Position numbers and translations under genes: made by a program. The notes under the pieces are model-generated. The model was not told the origin of the DNA. It saw only the letters and a program-made list of their open reading frames with translations, and did no database searches. DNA of 11,715 nucleotides from Novosphingobium sp. (GTDB taxonomy: Bacteria; Pseudomonadota; Alphaproteobacteria; Sphingomonadales; Sphingomonadaceae), in the NCBI GenBank assembly GCA_030830245.1, contig JAURNJ010000328.1, positions 1 through 11,715 on the forward strand, written 5' to 3'. Shown piece after piece: positions 1 to 6,749 of this stretch (position 1 is the first letter of the stretch; each line of letters begins with the position of its first letter).

Positions 1-803
1 ACGAAGAAGCTGTGGCGATGGCACTGGCAATTCTTCGCGACGCTCAGGGAGCACCTTTGAAGCTCGCCGATCTGGCGACGCGGACCGGTTATTCCGCATC
101 GCATTTCCAGCGGGTGTTCACTCGTGCGGTCGGGCTTTCCCCGGCAGCCTACTCCCGCGCGATCCGGGCGCAACGGGCTGGAGACGCACTGAGCAGCGGC
201 ACCCGCGTCACCGATGCGGTCTATGAGGCAGGCTATGGCGCGCCTTCCCGGTTTTATGCGGATAACAAGGAGCGGTTGGGAATGACGCCATCGGCATGGA
301 GAAATGGCGGGCGCGGCGTTACGATTCGCTGGGCTTCGGTTGCGACCAGTCTCGGCAAGATGCTGGTCGCCGCAACCGGCAAAGGCATTTGCCGACTCTC
401 GTTCGAGGAGGGTGCGGAAGAACTGGCGGAGAGGTTTCCAAATGCCCAGCTCGTTCAGGGCGACGATGATTTTGCCAAGCTCGTCGCCGACGTTGTGGCG
501 GCAGTCGAGCAGCCGGGATCAGCTTCTGGCATCCCGATCGATGTGCAAGGAAGCGCCTTCCAGGAAGCCGTCTGGGCGCAACTGCGCGCGATCCCGCCGG
601 GCGAGACGCGCAGTTATGGCGAGATCGCTGCGCGCCTTGGGAAACCAGGCGCCAGCCGCGCGGTCGGGCAGGCGAATGGAGCAAACCCCGTGGCCGTACT
701 GACGCCCTGCCACCGTGTCGTCGCGGCTGACGGATCGCTTGGTGGCTATGCCTACGGCATGGACATCAAGCGCGCGCTGCTGAAACGCGAAGCAGGCAAC
801 TAG
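1..803 (+). CDS. ada: Ada-type protein: AraC DNA-binding domain plus O6-methylguanine-DNA methyltransferase (5' partial)
   Basis: Suicide DNA repair protein that moves the methyl group from O6-methylguanine to its own cysteine; Ada-type members also act as transcription activators of the adaptive response. Numbering from the GTG at 12: an AraC-type double helix-turn-helix covers about residues 15-97 (second half ends in the typical LGMTPSAWR), then a methyltransferase N-terminal subdomain (about 105-170) and the catalytic domain (about 178-260) with TPCHRV, acceptor Cys233, preceded by RSYGEIAARLG and followed by GGYAYG. The frame is open through the left edge (codons for EEA precede the GTG), and full Ada proteins of about 350 residues carry an N-terminal zinc/methylphosphotriester domain before the AraC part. 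I therefore infer the gene starts outside the window and that GTG 12 is not the true start. Whether the zinc domain with its own acceptor cysteine is present cannot be seen. Its TAG stop overlaps the stop of the convergent GST gene. Confidence 0.9.
   Translation, partial: EEAVAMALAILRDAQGAPLKLADLATRTGYSASHFQRVFTRAVGLSPAAYSRAIRAQRAGDALSSGTRVTDAVYEAGYGAPSRFYADNKERLGMTPSAWRNGGRGVTIRWASVATSLGKMLVAATGKGICRLSFEEGAEELAERFPNAQLVQGDDDFAKLVADVVAAVEQPGSASGIPIDVQGSAFQEAVWAQLRAIPPGETRSYGEIAARLGKPGASRAVGQANGANPVAVLTPCHRVVAADGSLGGYAYGMDIKRALLKREAGN
800..803. other. Shared CTAG: interlocked stop codons of convergent genes
   Basis: The palindrome CTAG provides TAG on the plus strand (801-803) for the ada-type gene and TAG on the minus strand (802-800) for the GST gene. 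The two reading frames therefore overlap by four bases and no spacer exists for a dedicated terminator between them. Each transcript must end inside the neighbour's coding region or rely on other termination. Confidence 0.9.
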
Positions 804-1432
804 GCAAGATTCGGCGTCACGCCCGGTTCGGCCTTGGCCATGGCGTTTTGGTAGGCCTCGCGTTCGCCGATACGCTGGAGATAGGCGCGCAAGTTCGGAA
901 AGGCGTCGAGCGGCTTGCCGATGAAGTTGCGCATTGTCGTCAGGCCAAAAACCATCATCACGTCGGCGCTGGTAAGCTGGCGACCGCCAAAATAGTCGGT
1001 CTTGCCAAGCTGGTCCTCGATCATCACCCAGGCATTATCGCCTCTGGCATTGCCGATGCTGGTATCCGCAACGCCTCCGGACATCATCACCGCCATTTCC
1101 ATCATCACGTTGGTCATGAAAGTGCCGTTGGTGAAGTGAAACCAGAACAGGTGCTGGGCAAAGTCCGGATCGTCGGCGCGTGGGCACAGCTTCCAGTCGG
1201 CGTATCGGCCGCAAATGTATTCGACGATGGCACCCGATTCGCCGAGGCTGAAATCTCCGTCGGTGATGATCGGAGCAGACTGGATCGGATGCAGCGCCTT
1301 GTATTCGGGCGGCGCCATCATGTTGTCCTCGCGCCGGTTCCACACCTTGAGTTCGTATTCGATGCCAAGCTCCTCACACAGCCAGACGATGCGTTCTGAT
1401 TGCGAGTTCCTCAGGTGGTGCACTGTCAGCAT
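800..1432 (-). CDS. Glutathione S-transferase family protein
   Basis: Cytosolic enzyme of the thioredoxin-fold GST superfamily, 210 residues, a normal length. The N-terminal thioredoxin-like domain (about 1-80) shows the LRNSQSERIVWLCEELG start with candidate active-site serines 10 and 12, the cis-proline loop SAPII (Pro54) and the glutathione-binding GESGAIVEY (Glu65, Ser66). The helical C-terminal domain carries the N-capping box LTSAD (Ser155, Asp157) and a closing helix around FPNLRAYLQRI. Start chosen at 1432 because GAGGAAA lies five bases upstream and the protein then begins directly with the first beta strand; a longer frame back to 1492 would overlap the preceding gene and adds unrelated residues. 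It is the last gene of the leftward run, 25 bases after the protease gene. Residues 106-117 are unusually rich in methionine (six of twelve). The substrate is not predictable; this superfamily also includes dehalogenases, isomerases and lignin beta-etherases in sphingomonads. Confidence 0.88.
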   Translation of the reverse strand: MLTVHHLRNSQSERIVWLCEELGIEYELKVWNRREDNMMAPPEYKALHPIQSAPIITDGDFSLGESGAIVEYICGRYADWKLCPRADDPDFAQHLFWFHFTNGTFMTNVMMEMAVMMSGGVADTSIGNARGDNAWVMIEDQLGKTDYFGGRQLTSADVMMVFGLTTMRNFIGKPLDAFPNLRAYLQRIGEREAYQNAMAKAEPGVTPNLA

Positions 1433-1437
1433 GCGGC

Positions 1438-1444
1438 TTTCCTC
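1438..1444 (-). promoter_or_regulatory. Ribosome binding site deciding the GST start
   Basis: Minus-strand GAGGAAA sits five bases before ATG 1432. It supports that ATG over the in-frame upstream ATG at 1492, which would overlap the 3' end of the protease gene. Confidence 0.6.
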
Positions 1445-1457
1445 GGCTTGGGCAGAG

Positions 1458-2927
1458 TCAGGGAGATGACCGGGGTTGTTCCAGAACGTCAAGCGCCATC
1501 AGGGCCTTCCTGCCCGTATCACTGGCATGGGGGTCCGATGCGAGCACGCGGGCGACTTGCCGGGCCTGCGCGCGCTTACCGGCCAAGGCGAGCGCATAGA
1601 CACCAAGTGTGCGCATTTCATAGGATTCGGGCTGCAGGGCCAATGCACGCTCCATTGCGGCGATTGCCTCGCCCGATGGGCGCCTTGGCTCCATGAGGTA
1701 GCTGCGGAACAACGTCAGCAGCAGCAGCGGGTCGCGCGTGTCAGGGGCGATTGCTGTCGTCAGCCGGGCGCGGACATTGTCCCATGAGGCGGGTGTGGAA
1801 GCGGGATTGGACTTGATCTGGCGCAGGCTAAGGTCCGCCCAGACCGCCAGAGATCGCGGGTCCTGCGGGATCAAGTCCAGCGCGGCCAGCGCCTCGGCGT
1901 GTGCCGCTTCGACATCCTTTTGCCGCAGCGCAAGTGCCAATTCGAGCCGCCCTTGGGCATTACCCGGATTTGCAGCGACGAAGGCGCGCAGGCCGGCCAG
2001 CACCTGTCCGCGATCCTTGCCGGCAAGTCGCGCAAGACGCAGATCGACCAGCTGCGAAGCCGATGGATCGAGCACGGTAACAGGATTTTCGGACGACACA
2101 GCCGCCGCAATGGCCAACTTGCGGCCTCGATGAGGATCGGGAACGAACCCGTGCATTCGTGCTTCGAGTGCATCAAGGTCGCCGAACGTATCGCGCGCGG
2201 CTTGTATTGGGTCGATTCCGGCTGTCAGTGAGCGAAGATAGGCGTCGAGACGGCCGCGATCCTCCGGCGTCTTGCCAAGCATATGGACCAGCTTCCAAGA
2301 CCAGGCATAGAAGCGTGCCTTCTCACCCGGTTTGAATTGCTCGACCGATGCAGTCAGGATCGTTTTCAGCGGCATGGGTTCGTTGCCCATGTGCCTCATA
2401 CGTGGCCAGTTCGGCAGGCCTACGGTCGCGGTCCTGTCGGCGTCGAAGGCAACGGTGCTCGCTTCCTCGGCAAAGCCCTCGCTATACCAGACAGGCCAGG
2501 CGCTGGCGAAATGGCGGTACATGAAGTGGTGCGTGTATTCGTGGAAGAGCGCCATCTGGCCGGATAGACGGGTCTTTTCATAGGCTGGAGCGCGGCTCGC
2601 AATCAGGTAACTGCCCTCGCTTGAAGGGCTGTAGTGCCCGTTGAGATTCTTCCGACCGGTGAGGTGCTCCACGTCCTTGCCCTCGTCGAGCAGGTAAATT
2701 GTAAGAGTGCTTCCCGAATCCGCGTCGGCTGCGGGCACGCCGAACTGCTCTCGCAACAGGGCGTCGAACAGCCTGACTTTCAGCGCCCAGCGCTGCAATT
2801 CGTGGGGGTAGCCGTCCGAATAGATTACGATGCCCGGAAGTTCGGTACGCACCCAATCGCGGGCGTGAGCCGGGGCCTGCGCGAGGAACGCGACGGTGAG
2901 CAGGATGGGGGCGATCCAGCGGCTCAT
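1458..2927 (-). CDS. Exported HExxH zinc metalloprotease-like protein with C-terminal TPR-like repeats
   Basis: A 489-residue protein with a clear signal peptide: charged MSRW, a hydrophobic stretch about 5-17, and a probable cleavage after AHA (residue 22), so it is predicted to be periplasmic. The centre carries HEYTHH (His129, Glu130, His133), followed by WYSEGFAEE with Glu150 or Glu154 as candidate third zinc ligand. This is a gluzincin-like arrangement, similar to DUF1570-type putative peptidases. From about 290 to the end the sequence is alpha-helical with TPR-like units, for example AEALAALDLIPQDP (345-357) and AIAAMERALALQPES (421-435), suggesting protein binding. The start ATG overlaps the priA stop as ATGA, so translation is probably coupled to priA; a functional link to DNA replication is not implied. 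The substrate is unknown. Zinc binding and proteolysis are inferred from the motif only. Confidence 0.75.
   Translation of the reverse strand: MSRWIAPILLTVAFLAQAPAHARDWVRTELPGIVIYSDGYPHELQRWALKVRLFDALLREQFGVPAADADSGSTLTIYLLDEGKDVEHLTGRKNLNGHYSPSSEGSYLIASRAPAYEKTRLSGQMALFHEYTHHFMYRHFASAWPVWYSEGFAEEASTVAFDADRTATVGLPNWPRMRHMGNEPMPLKTILTASVEQFKPGEKARFYAWSWKLVHMLGKTPEDRGRLDAYLRSLTAGIDPIQAARDTFGDLDALEARMHGFVPDPHRGRKLAIAAAVSSENPVTVLDPSASQLVDLRLARLAGKDRGQVLAGLRAFVAANPGNAQGRLELALALRQKDVEAAHAEALAALDLIPQDPRSLAVWADLSLRQIKSNPASTPASWDNVRARLTTAIAPDTRDPLLLLTLFRSYLMEPRRPSGEAIAAMERALALQPESYEMRTLGVYALALAGKRAQARQVARVLASDPHASDTGRKALMALDVLEQPRSSP
2924..2927 (-). other. ATGA stop/start overlap, priA to protease gene
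   Basis: On the minus strand the priA ending TTC GTA TGA shares ATGA with the start ATG AGC CGC of the downstream protease gene. Such four-base overlaps normally mean translational coupling by ribosome re-initiation and show both genes are on one transcript. Confidence 0.9.
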
Positions 2928-5089
2928 ACGAAGCTATAGGGATCGACGTCGATGCTCACACGCACCCCGCGCGGGAACTGGAGCGGATCGAGCCATTGCC
3001 GGAGCACCTTCTGCAATTGGGCCGAGCGCCGAGCGTTGATGAGCAGGCGATAGCGATAACGCCCCCGCAGCAGCGAAAGCGGAGCCGGGGCAGGGCCGAG
3101 AATGGCGATATCGGGATGACTTGGACGTGAACCGCCGATGGCCCGCGCGGCTTCCCGAGCCTCTGCCTCGTCCTCGCTTGAGACGATAATAGCGGCCCAG
3201 CGTCCGAAAGGTGGCGCACCTGCCTCTCGGCGCCCCTGTGTTTCCGCCTCGTAGAATGCGTCGCGGTCTCCGGCGGCGAGGGCAGCGATCACCGGGGCTT
3301 CGGGATGGCGGGTCTGGATCAGCACATGGCCGGGCTTGTCGCCACGCCCTGCGCGCCCGGCCACCTGAGCGATCTGCTGATATGTGCGCTCGCCCGCGCG
3401 CAGGTCTCCTCCTTCGAGGCCGAGATCGGCATCGACGACCCCCACCAGCGTGAGTTCGGGAAAGTGATAGCCCTTGGTGACAAGCTGGGTGCAGACGATC
3501 ACGTCGATAGCCCCTTGCTCCGCTGCCTCGACGAATTCGGTGATGCGCTCGGGCGTGTTGAGTGTGTCTGAGGTCGCCTGCGCAATGCGTGCGCCGGGCA
3601 GCAATTCGCGCACTTCTTCGGCAATACGCTCCACGCCGGGGCCACAGGCCACCAGGCAGTCCTTTTCGCCGCATTCGGGGCAGGCGTCGGGCGTTGCCAC
3701 CCCGTGGCCGCAATGGTGGCAGGCGAGTCGGCGCGAAAAGCGATGCTCGACCAGCCAGGCCGAGCAATTGGGACAGGCGAATCGGTGTCCGCACGAGCGG
3801 CACAGAGTCAGCGGGGCATAGCCTCGGCGGTTGAGGAACAGCAGCGACTGCTCGCCGCGCTCCAGCCGAGCCTCGATTTCGCGCAGGAGGCGGGGAGCGA
3901 GCCAGCGGCCGCGCTCTGGCGGTTCGTGGCGCAGGTCGACAATGCCGATGTCGGGCAGGCTCGCGCCGCCAAACCTGTCCGGCAGCTCGATGCGCTCGTA
4001 TATGCCGTTCTCTGCCAGTTGCAGGGATTCAAGCGCAGGCGTGGCGCTCGCGAGGATTACCGGCACCTGTTCGAACCGGGCGCGGATTACCGCGACATCG
4101 CGCGCGTTGTAGCGAACGCCGTCGTCCTGCTTGAAGGAAACCTCGTGCGCCTCATCGATGACGATCAGGCCGAGGTTCGCATAGGGCAGGAACAGCGCCG
4201 AACGCGCGCCGACGACAACCTGCGCCTCGCCCGAAACGATGGCGCGCCATGCCCGGCGCCGTTCGGTCGACTTGACGGAGGAATGCCACAGCAGCGGCGG
4301 GACCCCGAAACGCTGCTCAAACCGGCGCAGGAAATTCTGGGTGAGGGCGATTTCGGGCAGCAGCACGAGGGTCTGCCGACCCAGCCTTAGCGCTTCGGCA
4401 ATGGCCTCGAAATAGCACTCGGTCTTGCCCGATCCGGTAACCCCGTCGAGGAGGAAGGGCCGGAATGCGCGTTCACGGACCGCGTTTGAGAACGTGTCTG
4501 CCGCCAATTGCTGGTCGCCCGACAGTTCTGGCACGGCAAAATCGGGGTCCGCTTTTGGATAGGGCCGGTCGATGTCTACCGCCACCGGCTCGAGCGCGCC
4601 CGCCGAAACCAGACCGCGCAGGACGCCTTCCGATACGCCCGCGATCTCGGCCAGTTCGCGGATGGTCGCCTGTTCGCCGTGCAGGGCATCGAGCGCGGCG
4701 AGGCGCTGCGGCGTCAGGCGGGCGGGTTCCTCGCCGGTCAGCCGGTATTCGATGACAGTGCCGCCGCCCTTGAGCGCGGCGCTGCTCGCCAGCGCCATGC
4801 GGGCCACCGCTGACATTGGCGCGCAGTAGTAGTCCGCAGTCCACTCGATCAGGCGGCGCAGCGCGGTTGGCAGGGGCGGCACCGGCAGCACTTCGACAAT
4901 CGGGCGCAGCTTGGCTTCGGGAACCTCACCAGCTTCGAGGCGCGCCGGTTCCCAGGCAATGCCCAAAATCTGGCGCGGGCCGAGCGGCGCGACGACCACG
5001 CTGCCCGGCTGGACCAGCATGCCTTCGGGCACGCGATAGTCGAGCGCGCCGAGCGCCACATTGAAAACAAGTAACCGCACGCGCGTCAT
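2924..5089 (-). CDS. priA: Primosomal protein N' (replication restart helicase PriA)
   Basis: Superfamily 2 3'-to-5' DNA helicase that recognises abandoned replication forks and loads the primosome; cytoplasmic. From ATG 5089 it is 721 residues, close to the usual about 730. The N-terminal 3'BD domain begins MTRVRLLVFNVALGALDYRV. Helicase motifs: Walker A GVTGSGKT (216-223), Walker B DEAH (312-315), SATPA (348-352), motif V LVTKGYHFPEL (536-546) and motif VI QVAGRAGRG (575-583). Between the helicase lobes sits the zinc region with eight cysteines in CxxC pairs (430/433, 439/442, 457/460, 470/473). The frame stays open upstream to an ATG at 5482, but that part is antisense-like sequence inside the neighbouring gene and is rejected. 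ATG 5101 (four residues longer) is an alternative; neither has a clear Shine-Dalgarno. It lies 44 bases after the thioesterase gene and its TGA overlaps the protease ATG. Confidence 0.97.
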   Translation of the reverse strand: MTRVRLLVFNVALGALDYRVPEGMLVQPGSVVVAPLGPRQILGIAWEPARLEAGEVPEAKLRPIVEVLPVPPLPTALRRLIEWTADYYCAPMSAVARMALASSAALKGGGTVIEYRLTGEEPARLTPQRLAALDALHGEQATIRELAEIAGVSEGVLRGLVSAGALEPVAVDIDRPYPKADPDFAVPELSGDQQLAADTFSNAVRERAFRPFLLDGVTGSGKTECYFEAIAEALRLGRQTLVLLPEIALTQNFLRRFEQRFGVPPLLWHSSVKSTERRRAWRAIVSGEAQVVVGARSALFLPYANLGLIVIDEAHEVSFKQDDGVRYNARDVAVIRARFEQVPVILASATPALESLQLAENGIYERIELPDRFGGASLPDIGIVDLRHEPPERGRWLAPRLLREIEARLERGEQSLLFLNRRGYAPLTLCRSCGHRFACPNCSAWLVEHRFSRRLACHHCGHGVATPDACPECGEKDCLVACGPGVERIAEEVRELLPGARIAQATSDTLNTPERITEFVEAAEQGAIDVIVCTQLVTKGYHFPELTLVGVVDADLGLEGGDLRAGERTYQQIAQVAGRAGRGDKPGHVLIQTRHPEAPVIAALAAGDRDAFYEAETQGRREAGAPPFGRWAAIIVSSEDEAEAREAARAIGGSRPSHPDIAILGPAPAPLSLLRGRYRYRLLINARRSAQLQKVLRQWLDPLQFPRGVRVSIDVDPYSFV

Positions 5090-5133
5090 GGTGACGCACA
5101 TAGGAGCAACGGCGCGCCGATGCCAAAGGCGTT

Positions 5134-5985
5134 CTAGTCTACGCGGCGAAACACCGCCGAGGCAGACGTTACGTTGCGATCGCCATTGCCGGCATCGACC
5201 ATGATAAGTGATACGCCAATCTTGCCGTCCACGCCGGCCACCGCTTCGCCCCGGATCGGGAACGGCCCGGTCTTGCCGCGCGCAAGGAACATCACGTGCC
5301 ACGATTCGATCTGGAGCCGGTCCGTCCCCGCAAACTCCTCCGCGATGTCCATCGCCGCCTTTTCCAGCGCGACATGTTGCGGGCCGATGTGCAGCGCCGC
5401 ATCCGGCGAGGCGAGGTCGGTCGACAGTTTGCCCAGCGCCCAGGTGCCATCGTCCGCACGGGTCGCGCCGAACACTTCCCACAGCGAAGGCATATCGGGC
5501 GAATCGACCACTTCCAGCCGCGCTTCTGGCATCTTGCCCAGGCCATCGGGCGTTTCACCGATCGCCGCGCCCTGGCCCTCGACCAGCGCGATCACGCGCT
5601 CGTGGTTGTCGGCATCGACGATTTTCGAGCGGCTGTAGGCCATCTGCCGGCCGCGCTTCAGACCCTGAGAATGGATCACTTCCATGGTCTTCACGCCATG
5701 GCCCGGATCGAGGATCTGGCACGAATAGATCACCGGATTGGGCACGGCTTCCATATCGGTCATGTTGCCCGATTCGGGAGCGCTGATGGCAATCGGGGCC
5801 ACAAGCAGGCCGCCGGTCGAATTGCGCATGTCATGCCGCAGCTTCACCTTGGCGTCGATCTCGCCGGTATTCATCGACGCAAAGGTGCGCCCGATGTAGC
5901 GATAGCTCAACAGGCCGTTCCAACGCCGCTCCAATTCGGCGGCGTAGGCTTCGGGGTCGTCTTTCAGCTCTCGAATGTCTCTCAT
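5134..5985 (-). CDS. Putative tandem-hotdog acyl-CoA thioesterase-like protein
   Basis: A 283-residue protein that I assign tentatively to the hotdog superfamily (PaaI/TesB-like). The first half has a GGLLVAPIAISAPES segment (59-72) followed by strand-rich sequence through MEVIHSQGLKRGRQMAYSRSKIVD (described at 101-124) and ALVEGQGAA. The second half repeats the plan: ALHIGPQHVALEKAAMDIAEE (197-217), then IESWHVMFLARG, GEAVAGVDGKIGVSLIMVD and a final strand. Two such halves fit a double-hotdog fold; function as a thioesterase is inference, and a non-catalytic acyl-binding role is possible. There is no signal peptide. Start: GGAGA lies five bases before ATG 5985 and two bases before the adjacent ATG 5988, so 5985 is preferred. 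An upstream extension to 6222 runs antisense through the transaldolase gene and is rejected. It is the first gene of the leftward run, divergent from the transaldolase gene. Confidence 0.6.
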   Translation of the reverse strand: MRDIRELKDDPEAYAAELERRWNGLLSYRYIGRTFASMNTGEIDAKVKLRHDMRNSTGGLLVAPIAISAPESGNMTDMEAVPNPVIYSCQILDPGHGVKTMEVIHSQGLKRGRQMAYSRSKIVDADNHERVIALVEGQGAAIGETPDGLGKMPEARLEVVDSPDMPSLWEVFGATRADDGTWALGKLSTDLASPDAALHIGPQHVALEKAAMDIAEEFAGTDRLQIESWHVMFLARGKTGPFPIRGEAVAGVDGKIGVSLIMVDAGNGDRNVTSASAVFRRVD

Positions 5986-6008
5986 CATGCTCTCCGTTTG
6001 GAACGCGC

Positions 6009-6036
6009 TTGCCGCGTTTGCGTCAGACCCTAGAAC
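6009..6036 (+). promoter_or_regulatory. Candidate sigma70-like promoter for the rightward run
   Basis: TTGCCG (6009-6014) and TAGAAC (6031-6036) are separated by 16 bases, giving a leader of roughly 50 bases before ATG 6095. The match to consensus is moderate, and alphaproteobacterial promoters are loosely conserved, so this is only a candidate. Confidence 0.25.
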
Positions 6037-6081
6037 AGCAGCCCCGGCTTGCCTATAGCGTGCGCCGAACCGATTCACCGC

Positions 6082-6087
6082 AGGAAG
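6082..6087 (+). promoter_or_regulatory. Ribosome binding site of the transaldolase gene
   Basis: AGGAAG lies seven bases before ATG 6095 and fixes that start; the conserved N-terminus MKFFVDTAD agrees. Confidence 0.6.
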
Positions 6088-6094
6088 CTGGCCC

Positions 6095-6745
6095 ATGAAA
6101 TTTTTCGTCGATACTGCCGATACCGCTGAGATCGCGGACCTTGCGGCAACTGGCCTGCTTGACGGGGTAACCACCAACCCCTCGCTGATCCACAAGTCAG
6201 GCCGCGACTTCATGGAGGTCACCAGGGAAATCTGCGGGCTGGTTGACGGGCCGGTAAGTGCCGAAGTGGTCGCGCTCGATCATGAAGGGATGATGCGAGA
6301 GGCTGAAATCCTGCGCAAGATCGCCGACAACGTCTGCATCAAAGTGCCGCTAACCCTCGATGGCCTCAAGACCTGCAAGAAGCTGACTGGCGACGGAACG
6401 ATGGTGAACGTCACGCTGTGTTTCTCGGCAAATCAGGCGCTGCTCGCCGCCAAGGCGGGCGCGACCTTTGTCTCGCCATTTGTAGGTCGCCACGACGACA
6501 ATGGCTTCGACGGCATGGACCTGATCGAGGACATCCGCCTGATCTACGACAATTACGATTTCGCCACGCAGATTCTCGTCGCCTCGATCCGCCACCCGAT
6601 CCATGTGCTTGAAAGCGCTCGGATCGGAGCCGATGTCGCCACCATACCGCCTGCGGTGATCCGGATTCTGTTCAAGCATGTGCTGACCGACAAGGGAATC
6701 GAGGCGTTCCTCGCTGACTGGGAAAAGACCGGGCAGAGCATCTGA
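6095..6745 (+). CDS. Transaldolase of the small FSA/TalC-like subfamily
   Basis: A 216-residue (beta/alpha)8 class I aldolase-fold enzyme, cytoplasmic. Family landmarks: MKFFVDTAD start, [10 protein letters not shown] (23-32), the Schiff-base lysine Lys83 in CIKVPLT, SPFVGR (127-132), and the phosphate-binding ASIR (163-166). These small enzymes are often named fructose-6-phosphate aldolase (fsa). In E. coli FsaA the discriminating residues are Gln59 and Tyr131; in true transaldolases they are Glu and Phe. Here the matching positions are Glu57 (SAEV) and Phe129 (SPFV), so I favour transaldolase: transfer of dihydroxyacetone between sedoheptulose 7-phosphate and glyceraldehyde 3-phosphate in the non-oxidative pentose phosphate pathway. 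This residue mapping was done by eye. It is the first gene of the rightward run, and its TGA is followed directly by the GTG start of cobT in the same frame. Confidence 0.92.
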   Translation: MKFFVDTADTAEIADLAATGLLDGVTTNPSLIHKSGRDFMEVTREICGLVDGPVSAEVVALDHEGMMREAEILRKIADNVCIKVPLTLDGLKTCKKLTGDGTMVNVTLCFSANQALLAAKAGATFVSPFVGRHDDNGFDGMDLIEDIRLIYDNYDFATQILVASIRHPIHVLESARIGADVATIPPAVIRILFKHVLTDKGIEAFLADWEKTGQSI

Positions 6746-6749
6746 GTGA
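6743..6749 (+). other. TGA|GTG junction, transaldolase to cobT, same reading frame
   Basis: The heptamer TGAGTGA holds the transaldolase stop (6743-6745) and the cobT GTG start (6746-6748). Both genes are in the same frame (6095 and 6746 differ by 651), so only one stop codon separates them and the spacer is zero bases. No strong Shine-Dalgarno is seen upstream, which favours re-initiation by the terminating ribosome. Confidence 0.85.

Larger units (their letters stand above)
5989..6094. promoter_or_regulatory. Divergent intergenic region between the two gene runs
   Basis: This 106-base gap is the only place where two genes face away from each other, so both transcription units probably start here. 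On the plus strand a weak sigma70-like pair is visible. For the minus strand I see only a poor TATAGG candidate (6057-6052) with no good -35 box. I find no obvious operator repeat, riboswitch or small RNA in it. Confidence 0.5.

Noticed and set aside
1433..1492. Longer GST start at 1492
   Set aside because: It adds 20 residues unlike any GST start, overlaps the protease gene, and lies upstream of a good ribosome binding site for ATG 1432.
3704..4390. Plus-strand open frame of 228 codons opposite priA
   Set aside because: It is antisense to the helicase and zinc-binding core of PriA and shows no recognisable domain.
5111..5118. GGCGCGCC palindrome between the thioesterase-like gene and priA
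   Set aside because: An eight-base GC palindrome is common by chance in this base composition; no spaced stem or U-run makes it a terminator or operator.
5090..5482. Upstream extension of the priA frame to an ATG at 5482
   Set aside because: It would overlap the 3' end of the thioesterase-like gene by over 300 bases, is Arg/Gly-rich shadow sequence, and PriA already begins normally at 5089.
5986..6222. Upstream extension of the thioesterase-like gene to an ATG at 6222
   Set aside because: The added part runs antisense through the 5' end of the transaldolase gene, and a good Shine-Dalgarno precedes the ATG at 5985.
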